Below are positions 8,817-17,654 of a stretch of 64,000 bases of DNA, piece by piece (within the stretch, counting starts at the first letter, position 1; every line of letters begins with the position of its first letter). The position numbers were made by a program, and so were the translations under genes. The notes under the pieces were generated by a model. The model saw nothing but the letters and a program-made list of their open reading frames with translations. It was not told the origin of the DNA and made no database searches. The stretch lies in contig DASWHX010000015.1 of assembly GCA_036397995.1 (NCBI GenBank), positions 1 through 64,000 of the forward strand. Reading direction: 5' to 3'. This stretch comes from DASWHX01 sp036397995 (GTDB lineage Bacteria > Bacteroidota > Bacteroidia > Cytophagales > Cyclobacteriaceae).

Positions 8817-9869
8817 ATGAATTTTTCATCGAAAATAATAAACAGCAATTTTTTGATCCGGTTAAGGAATTGGGAATACTGGCCCATGGAAATTGTATAT
8901 ATCCCCGTGATGTTTTACTGGCTATGGCTTTCTATAAAAGCAAGATCGCCATTTTTCTTTTCAGCGTCTAATCCTGGAATTGAATTTGGCGGGATGCTGG
9001 GAGAATCCAAAATAAAAATATTGAAAAAGATCGATGATGAATTGAAGCCCAAAACTCTTTACTTCAATCAGAATGTTTCTATTGAGGAAGTATTGAACAA
9101 AATTGAAGATGCATCCCTTAGCTTTCCTTTAATTTTCAAGCCTGACATCGGGGAGAGAGGTTTAATGGTTGAGAAAATTGATACGGAAGCAGCCGCGACA
9201 AACTATGTAGATTCAATAAAAATGAATTTTCTGGTACAGGAGTACATAGATTTGCCAATAGAGTTGGGTGTTTTCTACTTCAGATATCCCAACCGGTCGG
9301 CTGGAAGAATCAGTTCTATTGTGATAAAGGAGTTTCTTAAAATTACCGGAGATGGTAAGTCTACTATAAGAAATCTTATTAGAAAGAATCCAAGGGCAAA
9401 ATTGCAGCTTGATGTGTTGGAACACAAATATGGAGCTGAGATGGAAAGTATTCTGCCAATGGCCAAAGAAAAATTACTGGTCCCCATTGGAAATCATTGC
9501 AAAGGAGCAGCCTTTCTGGATGGCGGGAAAAGAATTACCAAAAAAATGACACGCTCATTTGACAAAATAGCCAAAGAAATTGATGGCTTCTTTATAGGAA
9601 GATTCGATCTGAAATGTGAGTCATGGGAAGATCTTGAAGATGGAAATATGAAAATTATGGAACTAAATGGATCGGGAGCTGAACCCGGTCATATCTACCA
9701 TCCGGGAGCTTCCATCTGGAACGCCTATGAATCTCTGTTTTTTCACATGCGGGTTTTGTTGAGAATAAGCATGATTAACAAAAAATCCGGAGTAAAATAT
9801 CTGACCTGGAAAGAGGGCTGGTATGTTTTTACACAACTTCCAACCTTCAAGAAATTGGGCTTTACCTGA
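8817..9869 (+). CDS. ATP-grasp ligase, D-alanine--D-alanine ligase-like
   Basis: Protein of 350 residues. The C-terminal two thirds resemble ATP-grasp ligases: FPLIFKPDIGERG (ATP-binding lysine), VQEYIDLPIELGVFYFRYP, SSIVIKEFLKITGDGKST and a final KIMELNGSGAEPGHIYHP segment with metal-binding acids. The N-terminus has an unusual aromatic hydrophobic segment (YIPVMFYWLWLSI at about residues 29-41), suggesting membrane association. This does not look like housekeeping Ddl. The LysE-type exporter starts 3 bp downstream, which hints at synthesis and export of an amino-acid conjugate, but that is inference. Confidence 0.75.
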   Translation: MNFSSKIINSNFLIRLRNWEYWPMEIVYIPVMFYWLWLSIKARSPFFFSASNPGIEFGGMLGESKIKILKKIDDELKPKTLYFNQNVSIEEVLNKIEDASLSFPLIFKPDIGERGLMVEKIDTEAAATNYVDSIKMNFLVQEYIDLPIELGVFYFRYPNRSAGRISSIVIKEFLKITGDGKSTIRNLIRKNPRAKLQLDVLEHKYGAEMESILPMAKEKLLVPIGNHCKGAAFLDGGKRITKKMTRSFDKIAKEIDGFFIGRFDLKCESWEDLEDGNMKIMELNGSGAEPGHIYHPGASIWNAYESLFFHMRVLLRISMINKKSGVKYLTWKEGWYVFTQLPTFKKLGFT

Positions 9870-9872
9870 AGG

Positions 9873-10496
9873 ATGGAAGCAATAACACTCTTCACTATCG
9901 GACTTTTCTTCAGCTATATTGGCTCCATTCCTCCCGGATCTATAAACATAAGTGTACTTCAGCTTTCAATGGGAGGTCATCGGGCAGCTGCCGTGAGATT
10001 CACCCTGGTGGCAGCGGTAATAGAATTTGTTTACGCATATATCGCCGTCAAATTTCAGCAACTCATCTTATCTTCGCAGATGCTGCAGGACAATTTCAAA
10101 TTAATTGCAGCAGTTGTTTTGATAATTCTGGGGTTGCTGTCCCTTCGCTCGGGGTCAGGACAGAAGCGCTGGGAGAAGAAACTGGAATCCAGCGGACTTC
10201 GGAAGGGTTTAATGGTGAGTGTGGCTAATCCCCTTGCTATCCCATTTTGGATAGCCATCACAGCTTACCTGGAAACGAATAACTGGATTAGTCTGAACTC
10301 ATCCAATGAATTTATTTATATAGCCGGAATTGCAGCCGGTACCATTGCATTATTGTTTACGCTGGTTTTTCTGGGCTCTAAAGCTTCCCGGTTTATGACT
10401 AATCAGGAACGCGCAAAAAAAATTCCCGGTTTTGTTTTACTCGGATTGGGTATTTATTCGCTGGTCCAGCTTCTTATTGAAGTAGTAACACGGTAA
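9873..10496 (+). CDS. LysE-family transporter
   Basis: Integral membrane protein of 207 residues with about six helices. The first helix carries the family signature, with GSIPPGSINISVLQLSMGG following the first turn and VANPLAIPFWIAI in the middle repeat, as in LysE/RhtB amino-acid exporters. It follows the ATP-grasp gene by 3 bp and is probably co-transcribed. The substrate is unknown. Its last 43 bp overlap the convergent DUF4105 gene. Confidence 0.82.
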   Translation: MEAITLFTIGLFFSYIGSIPPGSINISVLQLSMGGHRAAAVRFTLVAAVIEFVYAYIAVKFQQLILSSQMLQDNFKLIAAVVLIILGLLSLRSGSGQKRWEKKLESSGLRKGLMVSVANPLAIPFWIAITAYLETNNWISLNSSNEFIYIAGIAAGTIALLFTLVFLGSKASRFMTNQERAKKIPGFVLLGLGIYSLVQLLIEVVTR

Positions 10497-11644
10497 ACCC
10501 AAAAGGATCTCAGCGCTAAAGCTATAACTAATGGCACGAATGCGGGGTGAAGCGCTTGCGGTAATACTCTCCAAAAAACAAGCGTAAGTAGTAGAAGTAT
10601 ACCATAGCCGAGAAAATGATATACAATCAATTTCGGTTTTTTGTTTTTAATCAGAAAATAAAGGAAAATACCATGAAATGGATTCGCCCACAACAAATTA
10701 AAATTCCAGGCGGATTTGTGTTCAGTTCCAAACCAAAGAATAACAAGAAAAATTCCCAGCAACCAAACTGGACTAAAAAGAATGACATCTATAAGTTTGA
10801 GGTGCCTGCGTTTCAGAATTTCCCATAAAGTGAAACCGGCAACTACCAGCAGCAAAAGCCAGAAAACCGTTTTCGGAGTAAAAAAACCCAAATTATATTC
10901 CACGGGTTTTGCTTCAAAAATTACCCTCTTATCTTTAACCAGTGGAACAATTGAATCTCCATGAAGTATTGTGCCATTATCTACCGCTTCGTATAAGTAT
11001 TCAGGAAGAAACAAATAATCCCCCGGCTGCATGATCTTGTCAATTTCTATGGCCAGACCTAAATCGATTCCCAAATCACCCCATGGCTGCAGGGGTGTAT
11101 ATACATTCACCATATCCCTGAAGCTCCGGGCTTCGGTGACATATGTTATTGTATCGAGATAAATTCTATCTCCAAAAACATGAAAAAATGCATCCGGTAT
11201 GCGGGTTGAGCAATTATCGTAAAAGTAATCATAGAGGTAATCCTTGTTTTCAGGAAGAGAATTCCAGTTAAGAAATTCAAACAACGTTTGTCGCTGTGAT
11301 AATGTGAGATTTAATTCCTGCTGGTAGATTGACTGGTTGAAATACATGTATACATATTCGGTATGTTCGTATTTTCCGATAGCCAGAGAATAATAGGGTT
11401 CACCAATGGCAAAATTCAGATAGAAATTTTTCTGATCGAAATCGAAAGTTCCATAATTATATACCAGATCAATTCCTTTTGATGCATCTGTAATCCGGAT
11501 AGCACTATGACCAAAGCATGTATACACCTGTTGTTGCCCCGGACCAAAAGTGAGCATAAATACTTTTGATTGATCCGAAAGACGAGCCTGTCCCAGGGAT
11601 GGAACGGACAAGGTAAATAGCAGAGGGATCAAATAATTTTTCAT
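10454..11644 (-). CDS. DUF4105 membrane protein
   Basis: Protein of 396 residues with a signal peptide ending at about residue 20, an extracytoplasmic DUF4105 domain and about five C-terminal membrane helices. Signatures are CFGHSAIRITD, LVYNYGTFDFD and YDYFYDNCSTRIPDAF; the Cys-His layout recalls papain-like peptidase folds, though activity is unproven. I used the ATG at 11644 instead of a TTG two codons earlier. The 3' end overlaps the LysE gene on the opposite strand by 43 bp, which would encode the last 14 residues. Confidence 0.78.
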   Translation of the reverse strand: MKNYLIPLLFTLSVPSLGQARLSDQSKVFMLTFGPGQQQVYTCFGHSAIRITDASKGIDLVYNYGTFDFDQKNFYLNFAIGEPYYSLAIGKYEHTEYVYMYFNQSIYQQELNLTLSQRQTLFEFLNWNSLPENKDYLYDYFYDNCSTRIPDAFFHVFGDRIYLDTITYVTEARSFRDMVNVYTPLQPWGDLGIDLGLAIEIDKIMQPGDYLFLPEYLYEAVDNGTILHGDSIVPLVKDKRVIFEAKPVEYNLGFFTPKTVFWLLLLVVAGFTLWEILKRRHLKLIDVILFSPVWLLGIFLVILWFGTEHKSAWNFNLLWANPFHGIFLYFLIKNKKPKLIVYHFLGYGILLLLTLVFWRVLPQALHPAFVPLVIALALRSFWVYRVTTSIRSWTSE

Positions 11645-11677
11645 GCACAAATGGAGCCATTACAAGGTTAACAAATA

Positions 11678-11706
11678 TTGTAACAAAACTATAGATGATA
11701 ATTTTG
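11678..11706 (+). promoter_or_regulatory. Bacteroidota-type promoter for the radical SAM gene
   Basis: TTG at 11678-11680 and TAATTTTG at 11699-11706, spaced by 18 bp, match the phylum's -33/-7 elements. The start codon lies 15 nt after the -7 box, so the leader would be very short. A minus-strand TAGTTTTG at 11684-11691 could serve the divergent DUF4105 gene. Confidence 0.5.
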
Positions 11707-11721
11707 TAATTTCGGCATTTA

Positions 11722-12741
11722 ATGAGAAGTTTTTCGGATCGCTTAAATCTGTTATCTAAGACCTCACCCGGTAAGTTGATTAATGCTTCGCGGGTGCTTT
11801 CAAGTTATTACATTTCCAGAATTAGCGGTATGCCAAATCACCGGGGTCTGCCATTCAGCATCGGCATCGAGCCAACAACCTCATGCAACCTGCGCTGCCC
11901 GGAATGTCCTAGCGGACTTCGTTCGTTTTCCAGACCCACCGGCAATCTGTCATCGGATACTTTCACGAAAGTAATTGATCAACTTTCCACCCATCTCATT
12001 TACCTCACTTTCTACTTTCAGGGTGAGCCATATCTTCATCCAAAATTTCTGGAAATGGTTAGCTATGCATCCGGAAAAGGAATTTATACTTCAACATCAA
12101 CCAACGCTCATTATCTTGATGAAACGACTGCCAGGAGAACAGTTGAATCCGGGCTTGACAGGATAATAATTTCGATCGATGGAGCCGACCAGGAAACGTA
12201 TCAGCAATATCGTGTTGGAGGAAGTTTTGAAAGGGTGATAAATGGAACAAAAGAATTATTATCCGCCAGAAAGAAATCAGGCAAGATGAAACCTCACGTG
12301 GCCTTTCAATTTCTGGTAGTAAAACCCAATGAGCACCAGGTAACCGGGATTAATAGATTGGGGGAAAATTTAGGTGTGGATGAAATTTTGTTTAAAACGG
12401 CCCAGATTTATGATTTTGAAAATGGTTCCCCGCTTATTCCGGATCAGAGTAAATTTTCCAGGTATCATAAAACCAAAAACGGAAACTGGGAAATCAAAAA
12501 TTCATTGGAAAATCATTGCTGGAAGATGTGGCATTCATGTGTGATAACCTGGGACGGCGCGGTTGTTCCATGTTGTTTTGATAAAGATGCCAGCCATTCC
12601 ATGGGTAATATTAATGAAATGCCGTTTAAAGAAATTTGGGAAGGGGAGAAATACAGGAAGTTCCGGCAAAGCCTTTTGTCTTCACGAAAGGAAATAGATA
12701 TCTGTAAGAATTGTACGGAAGGGACCACTGTCTGGGTTTAA
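11722..12741 (+). CDS. Radical SAM/SPASM domain protein
   Basis: Protein of 339 residues. CNLRCPEC (Cys55, Cys59, Cys62) binds the catalytic [4Fe-4S] cluster; YFQGEPYLHP and SIDGADQETYQQYR are barrel motifs. The last 75 residues hold a SPASM domain with further cysteines (CWKMWHSC, VVPCCFDKD, ICKNC), which in the family bind one or two auxiliary clusters. SPASM proteins often modify peptides or sugars, but I see no precursor peptide nearby, so the substrate is unknown. It converges with the phosphatase gene and overlaps it by 4 bp. Confidence 0.85.
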   Translation: MRSFSDRLNLLSKTSPGKLINASRVLSSYYISRISGMPNHRGLPFSIGIEPTTSCNLRCPECPSGLRSFSRPTGNLSSDTFTKVIDQLSTHLIYLTFYFQGEPYLHPKFLEMVSYASGKGIYTSTSTNAHYLDETTARRTVESGLDRIIISIDGADQETYQQYRVGGSFERVINGTKELLSARKKSGKMKPHVAFQFLVVKPNEHQVTGINRLGENLGVDEILFKTAQIYDFENGSPLIPDQSKFSRYHKTKNGNWEIKNSLENHCWKMWHSCVITWDGAVVPCCFDKDASHSMGNINEMPFKEIWEGEKYRKFRQSLLSSRKEIDICKNCTEGTTVWV

Positions 12742-13523
12742 ATCCATTTGTTCTTTATTATTTCAAGTACAAGCGGATACACATTGCCGGCAGCAATTAT
12801 TTCCCTACCAAACAGGAAACTATTTCCACCCGAAAAATCAGAGACCGTTCCACCCGCTTCTTTCACCAATAGGGTCCCCGCGGCAACATCCCACGGGTTC
12901 AGGTTATACTCGAAAAAAGCTTCAAATCTGCCGCAAGCCGTATAGGCAAGGTCAACCGCTGCACTTCCAATTCTTCTAACTCCATGCGTCTTCCGCATCA
13001 TTTCTTCCAGGATTTCAAAATAGGTTCCGGTTTTGCCAAAATCATGGTAAGGAAATCCGGTTGCAATCAGGCTTTCCTCAAGCAATTTACTTGCAGAAAC
13101 TTGTATTGGCTTTCCATTAAGAAATGCGCCTTTATCCTTAATAGCGTAAAAACACTCTTTCCTGGTTATTTCATACACTACACCCAGGTAAACTTCTTCC
13201 TCGAAAGCGAGTGCAACACTGATTGAATAAGCGGGGATATTGTGAACGAAGTTGGTTGTTCCGTCAAGGGGATCAATAATCCACTGCCACTCACTTTCTG
13301 ATTGTGGCACAGTTCCCTCTTCGACCAGAAATCCGGCTTCAGGTGCTAATTTACCAAGGCCCTCAATTAACTTCAGCTCCGCCTGTTTGTCTACATAACT
13401 TACAAGATTGTTGAAAGACTTCAATTCGACGGCTTCGTAACTGAATGTTTCTCTTTCTTTAAGAATGAACTCTCCAACTTCTTTAACCAATTCGATAACC
13501 TCTTTTTCTATATTAATTTCCAT
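12738..13523 (-). CDS. Inositol monophosphatase family protein
   Basis: Mg-dependent phosphatase family protein of 261 residues. Metal-binding motifs are complete: VEEGT, IIDPLDGTTNFVH and NPWDVAAGTLL. Family members act on inositol phosphates, histidinol phosphate, PAP or other small phosphates, so the substrate cannot be named. It is the last gene of an overlapping leftward unit (kinase, regulator, Lnt-like protein, this gene); its start overlaps the preceding gene by 11 bp. Confidence 0.88.
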   Translation of the reverse strand: MEINIEKEVIELVKEVGEFILKERETFSYEAVELKSFNNLVSYVDKQAELKLIEGLGKLAPEAGFLVEEGTVPQSESEWQWIIDPLDGTTNFVHNIPAYSISVALAFEEEVYLGVVYEITRKECFYAIKDKGAFLNGKPIQVSASKLLEESLIATGFPYHDFGKTGTYFEILEEMMRKTHGVRRIGSAAVDLAYTACGRFEAFFEYNLNPWDVAAGTLLVKEAGGTVSDFSGGNSFLFGREIIAAGNVYPLVLEIIKNKWI

Positions 13524-14337
13524 TTTTTGAAAGATAACCTTTTACCATCAATGAAAGTAAAATGAATATGCTCAGCCAAAAGCTTGTCTTTCCCAGGTAT
13601 TCTCCATAATCCAGGTAGTAAGAATAAAACGGGTTTAGCCTAAAATTATTCCAATAAACGGAGGGATTTTCAAAGAAACCGGTCAAATCTCCTTCCGGGT
13701 TGCCTTTAAAGACGAACATGCTGATTATCATAGGTAGAATTGCCACCCCGGAACTAATCAGATACCGGGTGCGAATAATCTTGCTTAGAAATTTTCCTTT
13801 TTCATCAAAAAAACTGTGAGTGAAAAGAATATTAGTGAGTAAAAGCCAAAAAGTTGTACCCTGGAAACCTGTAAATCGTATCCAAACCATTGATTCACCC
13901 CATAGGCGGAATGCCGCGCCTGGCAAGTGGTTATATACCGGGGGTGAAATGGCAATGGAGATATATTCTACTCCCAACCAGAAAATTACCAGGTAAAAAC
14001 TTTTCAATCTGCCCAATCTGGTTCCCGAATAAAACCACAACAAAAATGTGAGGGCAGGAGATAGACTTGCAACAAAATCCCGAAGCGAGGGCGTAAAAAC
14101 CAGGAATTTGAAAAGAGCAGGAATAAAAAAAGTGAAGAAGATAATTATTAGGAGTTCCAAATAGAACTTAATCTTTACCTCATTCAGGTACAGGCAGGCC
14201 GCTATAATTGGTACGTACGCAAAAAACTGAAAAAAAGGAAATGGGCTGATAGTCCATGCCAATGTCTGAAGAATTACTGCGGCTCCGGAAAGCTTGAGTA
14301 AATATCTGTAATCAAGTTTATCGGTTCCAGCTGACAA
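13513..14337 (-). CDS. Membrane protein resembling the N-terminal domain of apolipoprotein N-acyltransferase
   Basis: Protein of 274 residues with about seven or eight membrane helices. The segment at about 145-175 (RLWGESMVWIRFTGFQGTTF, then WLLLTNI) resembles the W..Q/R..G..G..FWL...N pattern that ends the membrane half of Lnt, and an earlier VEYISI segment fits too. The nitrilase domain with its Glu-Lys-Cys triad is absent. The start is a TTG at 14337 inside the 3' end of the regulator gene, a 20-bp overlap; no early ATG exists. An Lnt-like role is inference; it may be an unrelated membrane protein. Confidence 0.5.
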   Translation of the reverse strand: MSAGTDKLDYRYLLKLSGAAVILQTLAWTISPFPFFQFFAYVPIIAACLYLNEVKIKFYLELLIIIFFTFFIPALFKFLVFTPSLRDFVASLSPALTFLLWFYSGTRLGRLKSFYLVIFWLGVEYISIAISPPVYNHLPGAAFRLWGESMVWIRFTGFQGTTFWLLLTNILFTHSFFDEKGKFLSKIIRTRYLISSGVAILPMIISMFVFKGNPEGDLTGFFENPSVYWNNFRLNPFYSYYLDYGEYLGKTSFWLSIFILLSLMVKGYLSKNGN

Positions 14338-15382
14338 TCTTTTCCAATTTGCCGGGATCTAAAATTCGAATTTTTCCACTTTTAATTTCTATAGATTTTT
14401 CATCCTTGAAATCTGACAGCGTGCGAATTACAGATTCGGGTGAGGTGCCCACAATATTAGCTAAATCTTCCCTTGAAATAGTTAAGGTTTCACCAGGTGT
14501 GGTGCTGTTATATTTCTCTTCCAGGTTTATCAATGCCTCCGCAACCCGCTGCCGTACCGAATTATACGCCAGGTGCAACATTTGTTCTTCCTTTTCCTGC
14601 AAGTTATCAGACAGTATCTGGATAAATTTCCGGGTAACATCCCGGTTTGTGTACATCAAAGATTCAAAGTCTTGTTTGGGTATTACATACAGTTCGGAAT
14701 CTTCCAGGGCCTCGGCGGACTCAGAATAAGAAGTATTAGTAATAAGCGCATTGTATCCCAAAAATTCCCCGGTAGAGTGAACTCCAAGTATTAAATCTTT
14801 TCCGTCTTGATTTGACTTGAAAGTCTTTACTCTTCCGGAACTTATAAAATAAAGATGGTTAGGATAGTCCGTCTCATGAAAAACAGAGGCCTTTTTCTTG
14901 AACATCCTGAGCTTGTGATTACTTATCAACATATCAATATTTGACACTGTTGCAGCATCTTGAATAAATTCATTAATACCTTCCACGGAGCGCTGGAAAT
15001 TCTTCTTCATTAAATCTGATTTTCTCAACCGGCTCTCAATGGAATCCAGTAATTCCGTATCATCAAAAGGCTTGGTCAGATAATCGTCGGCTCCCAGGTT
15101 CATGCCTTTTCTCAAATCAGCGCGGTCGGCTTTCGCGGTAAGAAAAATAAAGGGAATGCCGGCGGTTTTCTCATTCTTGCTCAGAATATGTAAAACTCCA
15201 TAACCATCAAGCTCAGGCATCATTATATCGCACACGATTAAGTCCGGCATATTTTTCTGAGCGAGTTCAACTCCGGCACGGCCATTATTGGCTGTCATTA
15301 CCTTGTAGTTAGCCAATTCCAAAATTTCGGCGGTATTTTCGAGAACGTCCTGGTTATCTTCAATTAGTAGTATTGTTTTCAT
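14318..15382 (-). CDS. Response regulator with Crp/FNR-type DNA-binding output
   Basis: Protein of 354 residues joining a receiver domain (phospho-acceptor Asp52 in VCDIMMPELDG, switch Lys in YLTKPF) to a cyclic-nucleotide-binding-like barrel (about 155-260) and a Crp winged helix. The recognition helix region SPESVIRTLSDF keeps the Glu and Arg that contact the GA of TTGAT or TGTGA in FNR/CRP, but has Ile where FNR has Ser. No FNR-type N-terminal cysteines are present. It overlaps the upstream kinase gene by 23 bp. Inferred target: the palindrome before the nos cluster. Confidence 0.9.
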   Translation of the reverse strand: MKTILLIEDNQDVLENTAEILELANYKVMTANNGRAGVELAQKNMPDLIVCDIMMPELDGYGVLHILSKNEKTAGIPFIFLTAKADRADLRKGMNLGADDYLTKPFDDTELLDSIESRLRKSDLMKKNFQRSVEGINEFIQDAATVSNIDMLISNHKLRMFKKKASVFHETDYPNHLYFISSGRVKTFKSNQDGKDLILGVHSTGEFLGYNALITNTSYSESAEALEDSELYVIPKQDFESLMYTNRDVTRKFIQILSDNLQEKEEQMLHLAYNSVRQRVAEALINLEEKYNSTTPGETLTISREDLANIVGTSPESVIRTLSDFKDEKSIEIKSGKIRILDPGKLEKIVSWNR

Positions 15383-16670
15383 CGTCGGTTAAGTTATTAA
15401 GTAATTTTATCATAAAGGTAGATCCTTTGCCAACTTCACTTTTGAATGATATGGAACCACCAAGCAAATCAATGTATCTTTTTACAAGATTGAGCCCAAG
15501 CCCGGTTCCCTGGATATGGATGGAGTTATGTGCTCTGAAAAATCTCTTAAAGAGATGAATTTGATCTTCTTCCGGTATTCCAATTCCATAATCTTTTACT
15601 TCAATAGTAACACTTGATTTGGAAGTTACAACTGAAACTTCAATTGGGTCTCCCTCCGGTGAATATTTTATTGCATTCGAAATTAAGTTATTTAGAATAT
15701 TTTTCAGAAAGGATTTATCAATAAATAATTCATACGTTCGCACATTGAAACTGTTAGTAATGATTTGACCTCTCCTTGTTATCGTTTTCAATTCTGCAAT
15801 GATTTCTTTTATAAATGAGATTAATTCAATTTTTTCGTGTCTGCTTTCCACCTGCCCGGCCTCCAGCTTATCCAAAGACAAAAAGTCATTAAGTATGCCG
15901 GTCATTTCACTAACATTATCTTTTATTCTATTTATATGTTTAATCCTTTTTTCATTCATTTCTTCTTTGTCATACTTACCAATAAGGGATGCTGAAGAGA
16001 GGATCGTACTTAACGGAGTACGGAATTCGTGTGAAGCAAGTGAAACAAACCGGGATTTCATTTCGTTGAGTTCTTTTTCCTTCTCTAAGGCAACTAAAGC
16101 TTCTTTCTCAGCCCGCTTGCGTTCTTTTATTTCACGCTCCAGTTCGTTATTTATTTTTTCCAGATTTTGCACTGACTCAGCTAATTGTTCGGTTCGGTTT
16201 TGGACCCGCCGCTCCAATTCAGTTGCATAGACTATTAATTTTTCTTCACTATTCTTTAGTTCCAGTTCAGCATTTTTGCGCACTGATATATCTATGACAA
16301 ACGCGATGGCAAACATAACTCCCTCAATTTCAAAATGGCTCAAGCTCACCTCGATAGGAAATTCGGTTCCATTCTTCCTTAAACCCACCAGGTCACGACC
16401 TGCCCCCATTACTCTGGGTGTTGGATTCTTATGAAAAGTACCCCGCATTTTTATATGATTCGTTCTTAGGTTAGTAGGTATCAGGCTCTCCACAGACTTC
16501 CCAATTAACTCATTACTCCCGTATCCAAATAGAGAGTGGGAGGCAGGATTTGCATCTGCAATAACTCCCTTTTGATTGGCAAGTAATATCCCTTCTGTCG
16601 CCGATTTATATATGGCTTTGAACGCGTCGTCGCTTTCGAAAAGCTTCTTGTATGAGTCCTTTCTTCCCAT
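15360..16670 (-). CDS. PAS domain sensor histidine kinase
   Basis: Soluble hybrid-free kinase of 436 residues: PAS domain (about 10-130, YKSATEGILLANQKG), coiled coil rich in Glu/Arg (about 135-200), HisKA with SHEFRTPLSTIL, and an HATPase_c domain with NLISNAIKYS, VKDYGIGIPEED and GTGLGLNLVKRY. No membrane helix, so it senses a cytosolic signal. I chose the ATG at 16670 next to the PAS domain; the frame remains open to a GTG at 16724. It overlaps its regulator gene and is divergent from the stress-protein genes. Confidence 0.9.
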   Translation of the reverse strand: MGRKDSYKKLFESDDAFKAIYKSATEGILLANQKGVIADANPASHSLFGYGSNELIGKSVESLIPTNLRTNHIKMRGTFHKNPTPRVMGAGRDLVGLRKNGTEFPIEVSLSHFEIEGVMFAIAFVIDISVRKNAELELKNSEEKLIVYATELERRVQNRTEQLAESVQNLEKINNELEREIKERKRAEKEALVALEKEKELNEMKSRFVSLASHEFRTPLSTILSSASLIGKYDKEEMNEKRIKHINRIKDNVSEMTGILNDFLSLDKLEAGQVESRHEKIELISFIKEIIAELKTITRRGQIITNSFNVRTYELFIDKSFLKNILNNLISNAIKYSPEGDPIEVSVVTSKSSVTIEVKDYGIGIPEEDQIHLFKRFFRAHNSIHIQGTGLGLNLVKRYIDLLGGSISFKSEVGKGSTFMIKLLNNLTDDENNTTN

Positions 16671-16780
16671 ATTGGCTAATTTACTTAGAAAAGTAGCTAA
16701 ACTTTTCCCAGTGACAAAATACACTCCCGAAACTGATTAATGTCATAAGATACCATCACCCAACAAAATAATTTCGTACC

Positions 16781-17632
16781 ATGGCCAGTGAATCACAATT
16801 TCACAAAAGGATTGTTAGCGATATTCTTGTTCCCGTAGATTTCTCTGTTAACTCAGATAATGCACTGATTTATGCAATAAATATTGCTCGTCAGTGCAAT
16901 GCCAAATTATGGATTCTGCACTGCTACAGGCTCATTCAAACAGTTCCGGAAATGGAAGGGGTTGCAGGGTTCAGCCTTAAAGAGGTTCTGGAAAAGGCCT
17001 GGAAGGATGAGTTTGAGAAGCTGAAAAAAAATTATTTTCATGAGGATTTCACCAACTATTCCTTTCTCCTGGAAATAGGGTTTCCGGAGGATGTAATTAA
17101 ACTTCAAACCAAAAAAATACCAATAGATCTGGTAATAATGGGTACAGCAGGTGCAACCGGAATTGGCGAAATTCTGGGAAGCACAACTTCGAAGGTTGTT
17201 GACATGGTTGATTGCCCTGTTCTGGCAATTCCTGCAAGCGCCAGATTCAATGGAATTAAGAAAGTGACTATCGCTTACGATGAAGAGAAGGTAAATGATC
17301 CCAATTCGTATAGCATGATTTTGAATTTGGTTCGGAAGTTTAAATCGAAATTGGATATTGTGAACTTTAATACTACCCTGAAAACAGGCGGAAAGGAAAG
17401 TGAGGGAAGGCTGTCTCTCGATCCTTATCTGGATGGTGTAAAACATAAATATCATTTCAAGGCTGCCGGGAAAATTGAAAAAGCAATTACAGATTTTGTT
17501 GAGGCAGAAGGAACTGATATTCTGGTAATGGTTGCTCATGATCATGGATTCATTGAATCTCTTTTCCATTCAAGCATAACCAGGAAAATGGTGCTTCATG
17601 CTAAAACTCCTTTATTAATAATTCATGAATAA
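16781..17632 (+). CDS. Tandem-domain universal stress protein, first of three
   Basis: Cytosolic protein of 283 residues with two UspA folds. The first begins DILVPVDFSVNSDNALIYA and ends with a glycine-rich nucleotide loop, MGTAGATGIGEILGS; the second is degenerate. It is the first of three tandem paralogs. In other bacteria such tandem stress proteins are induced under oxygen limitation; here they lie between a PAS kinase and a nitrous oxide reductase cluster. The 110-bp gap to the kinase start must hold both divergent promoters. Confidence 0.88.
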   Translation: MASESQFHKRIVSDILVPVDFSVNSDNALIYAINIARQCNAKLWILHCYRLIQTVPEMEGVAGFSLKEVLEKAWKDEFEKLKKNYFHEDFTNYSFLLEIGFPEDVIKLQTKKIPIDLVIMGTAGATGIGEILGSTTSKVVDMVDCPVLAIPASARFNGIKKVTIAYDEEKVNDPNSYSMILNLVRKFKSKLDIVNFNTTLKTGGKESEGRLSLDPYLDGVKHKYHFKAAGKIEKAITDFVEAEGTDILVMVAHDHGFIESLFHSSITRKMVLHAKTPLLIIHE

Positions 17633-17654
17633 TTAAATTTTAAATAGTATAGCA

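Noticed and set aside
16907..17569. A 220-codon open frame antisense to the first universal stress protein gene
   Set aside because: The sense strand encodes a clear two-domain UspA protein; the antisense product is Asn/Ile/Cys-rich with no motif.
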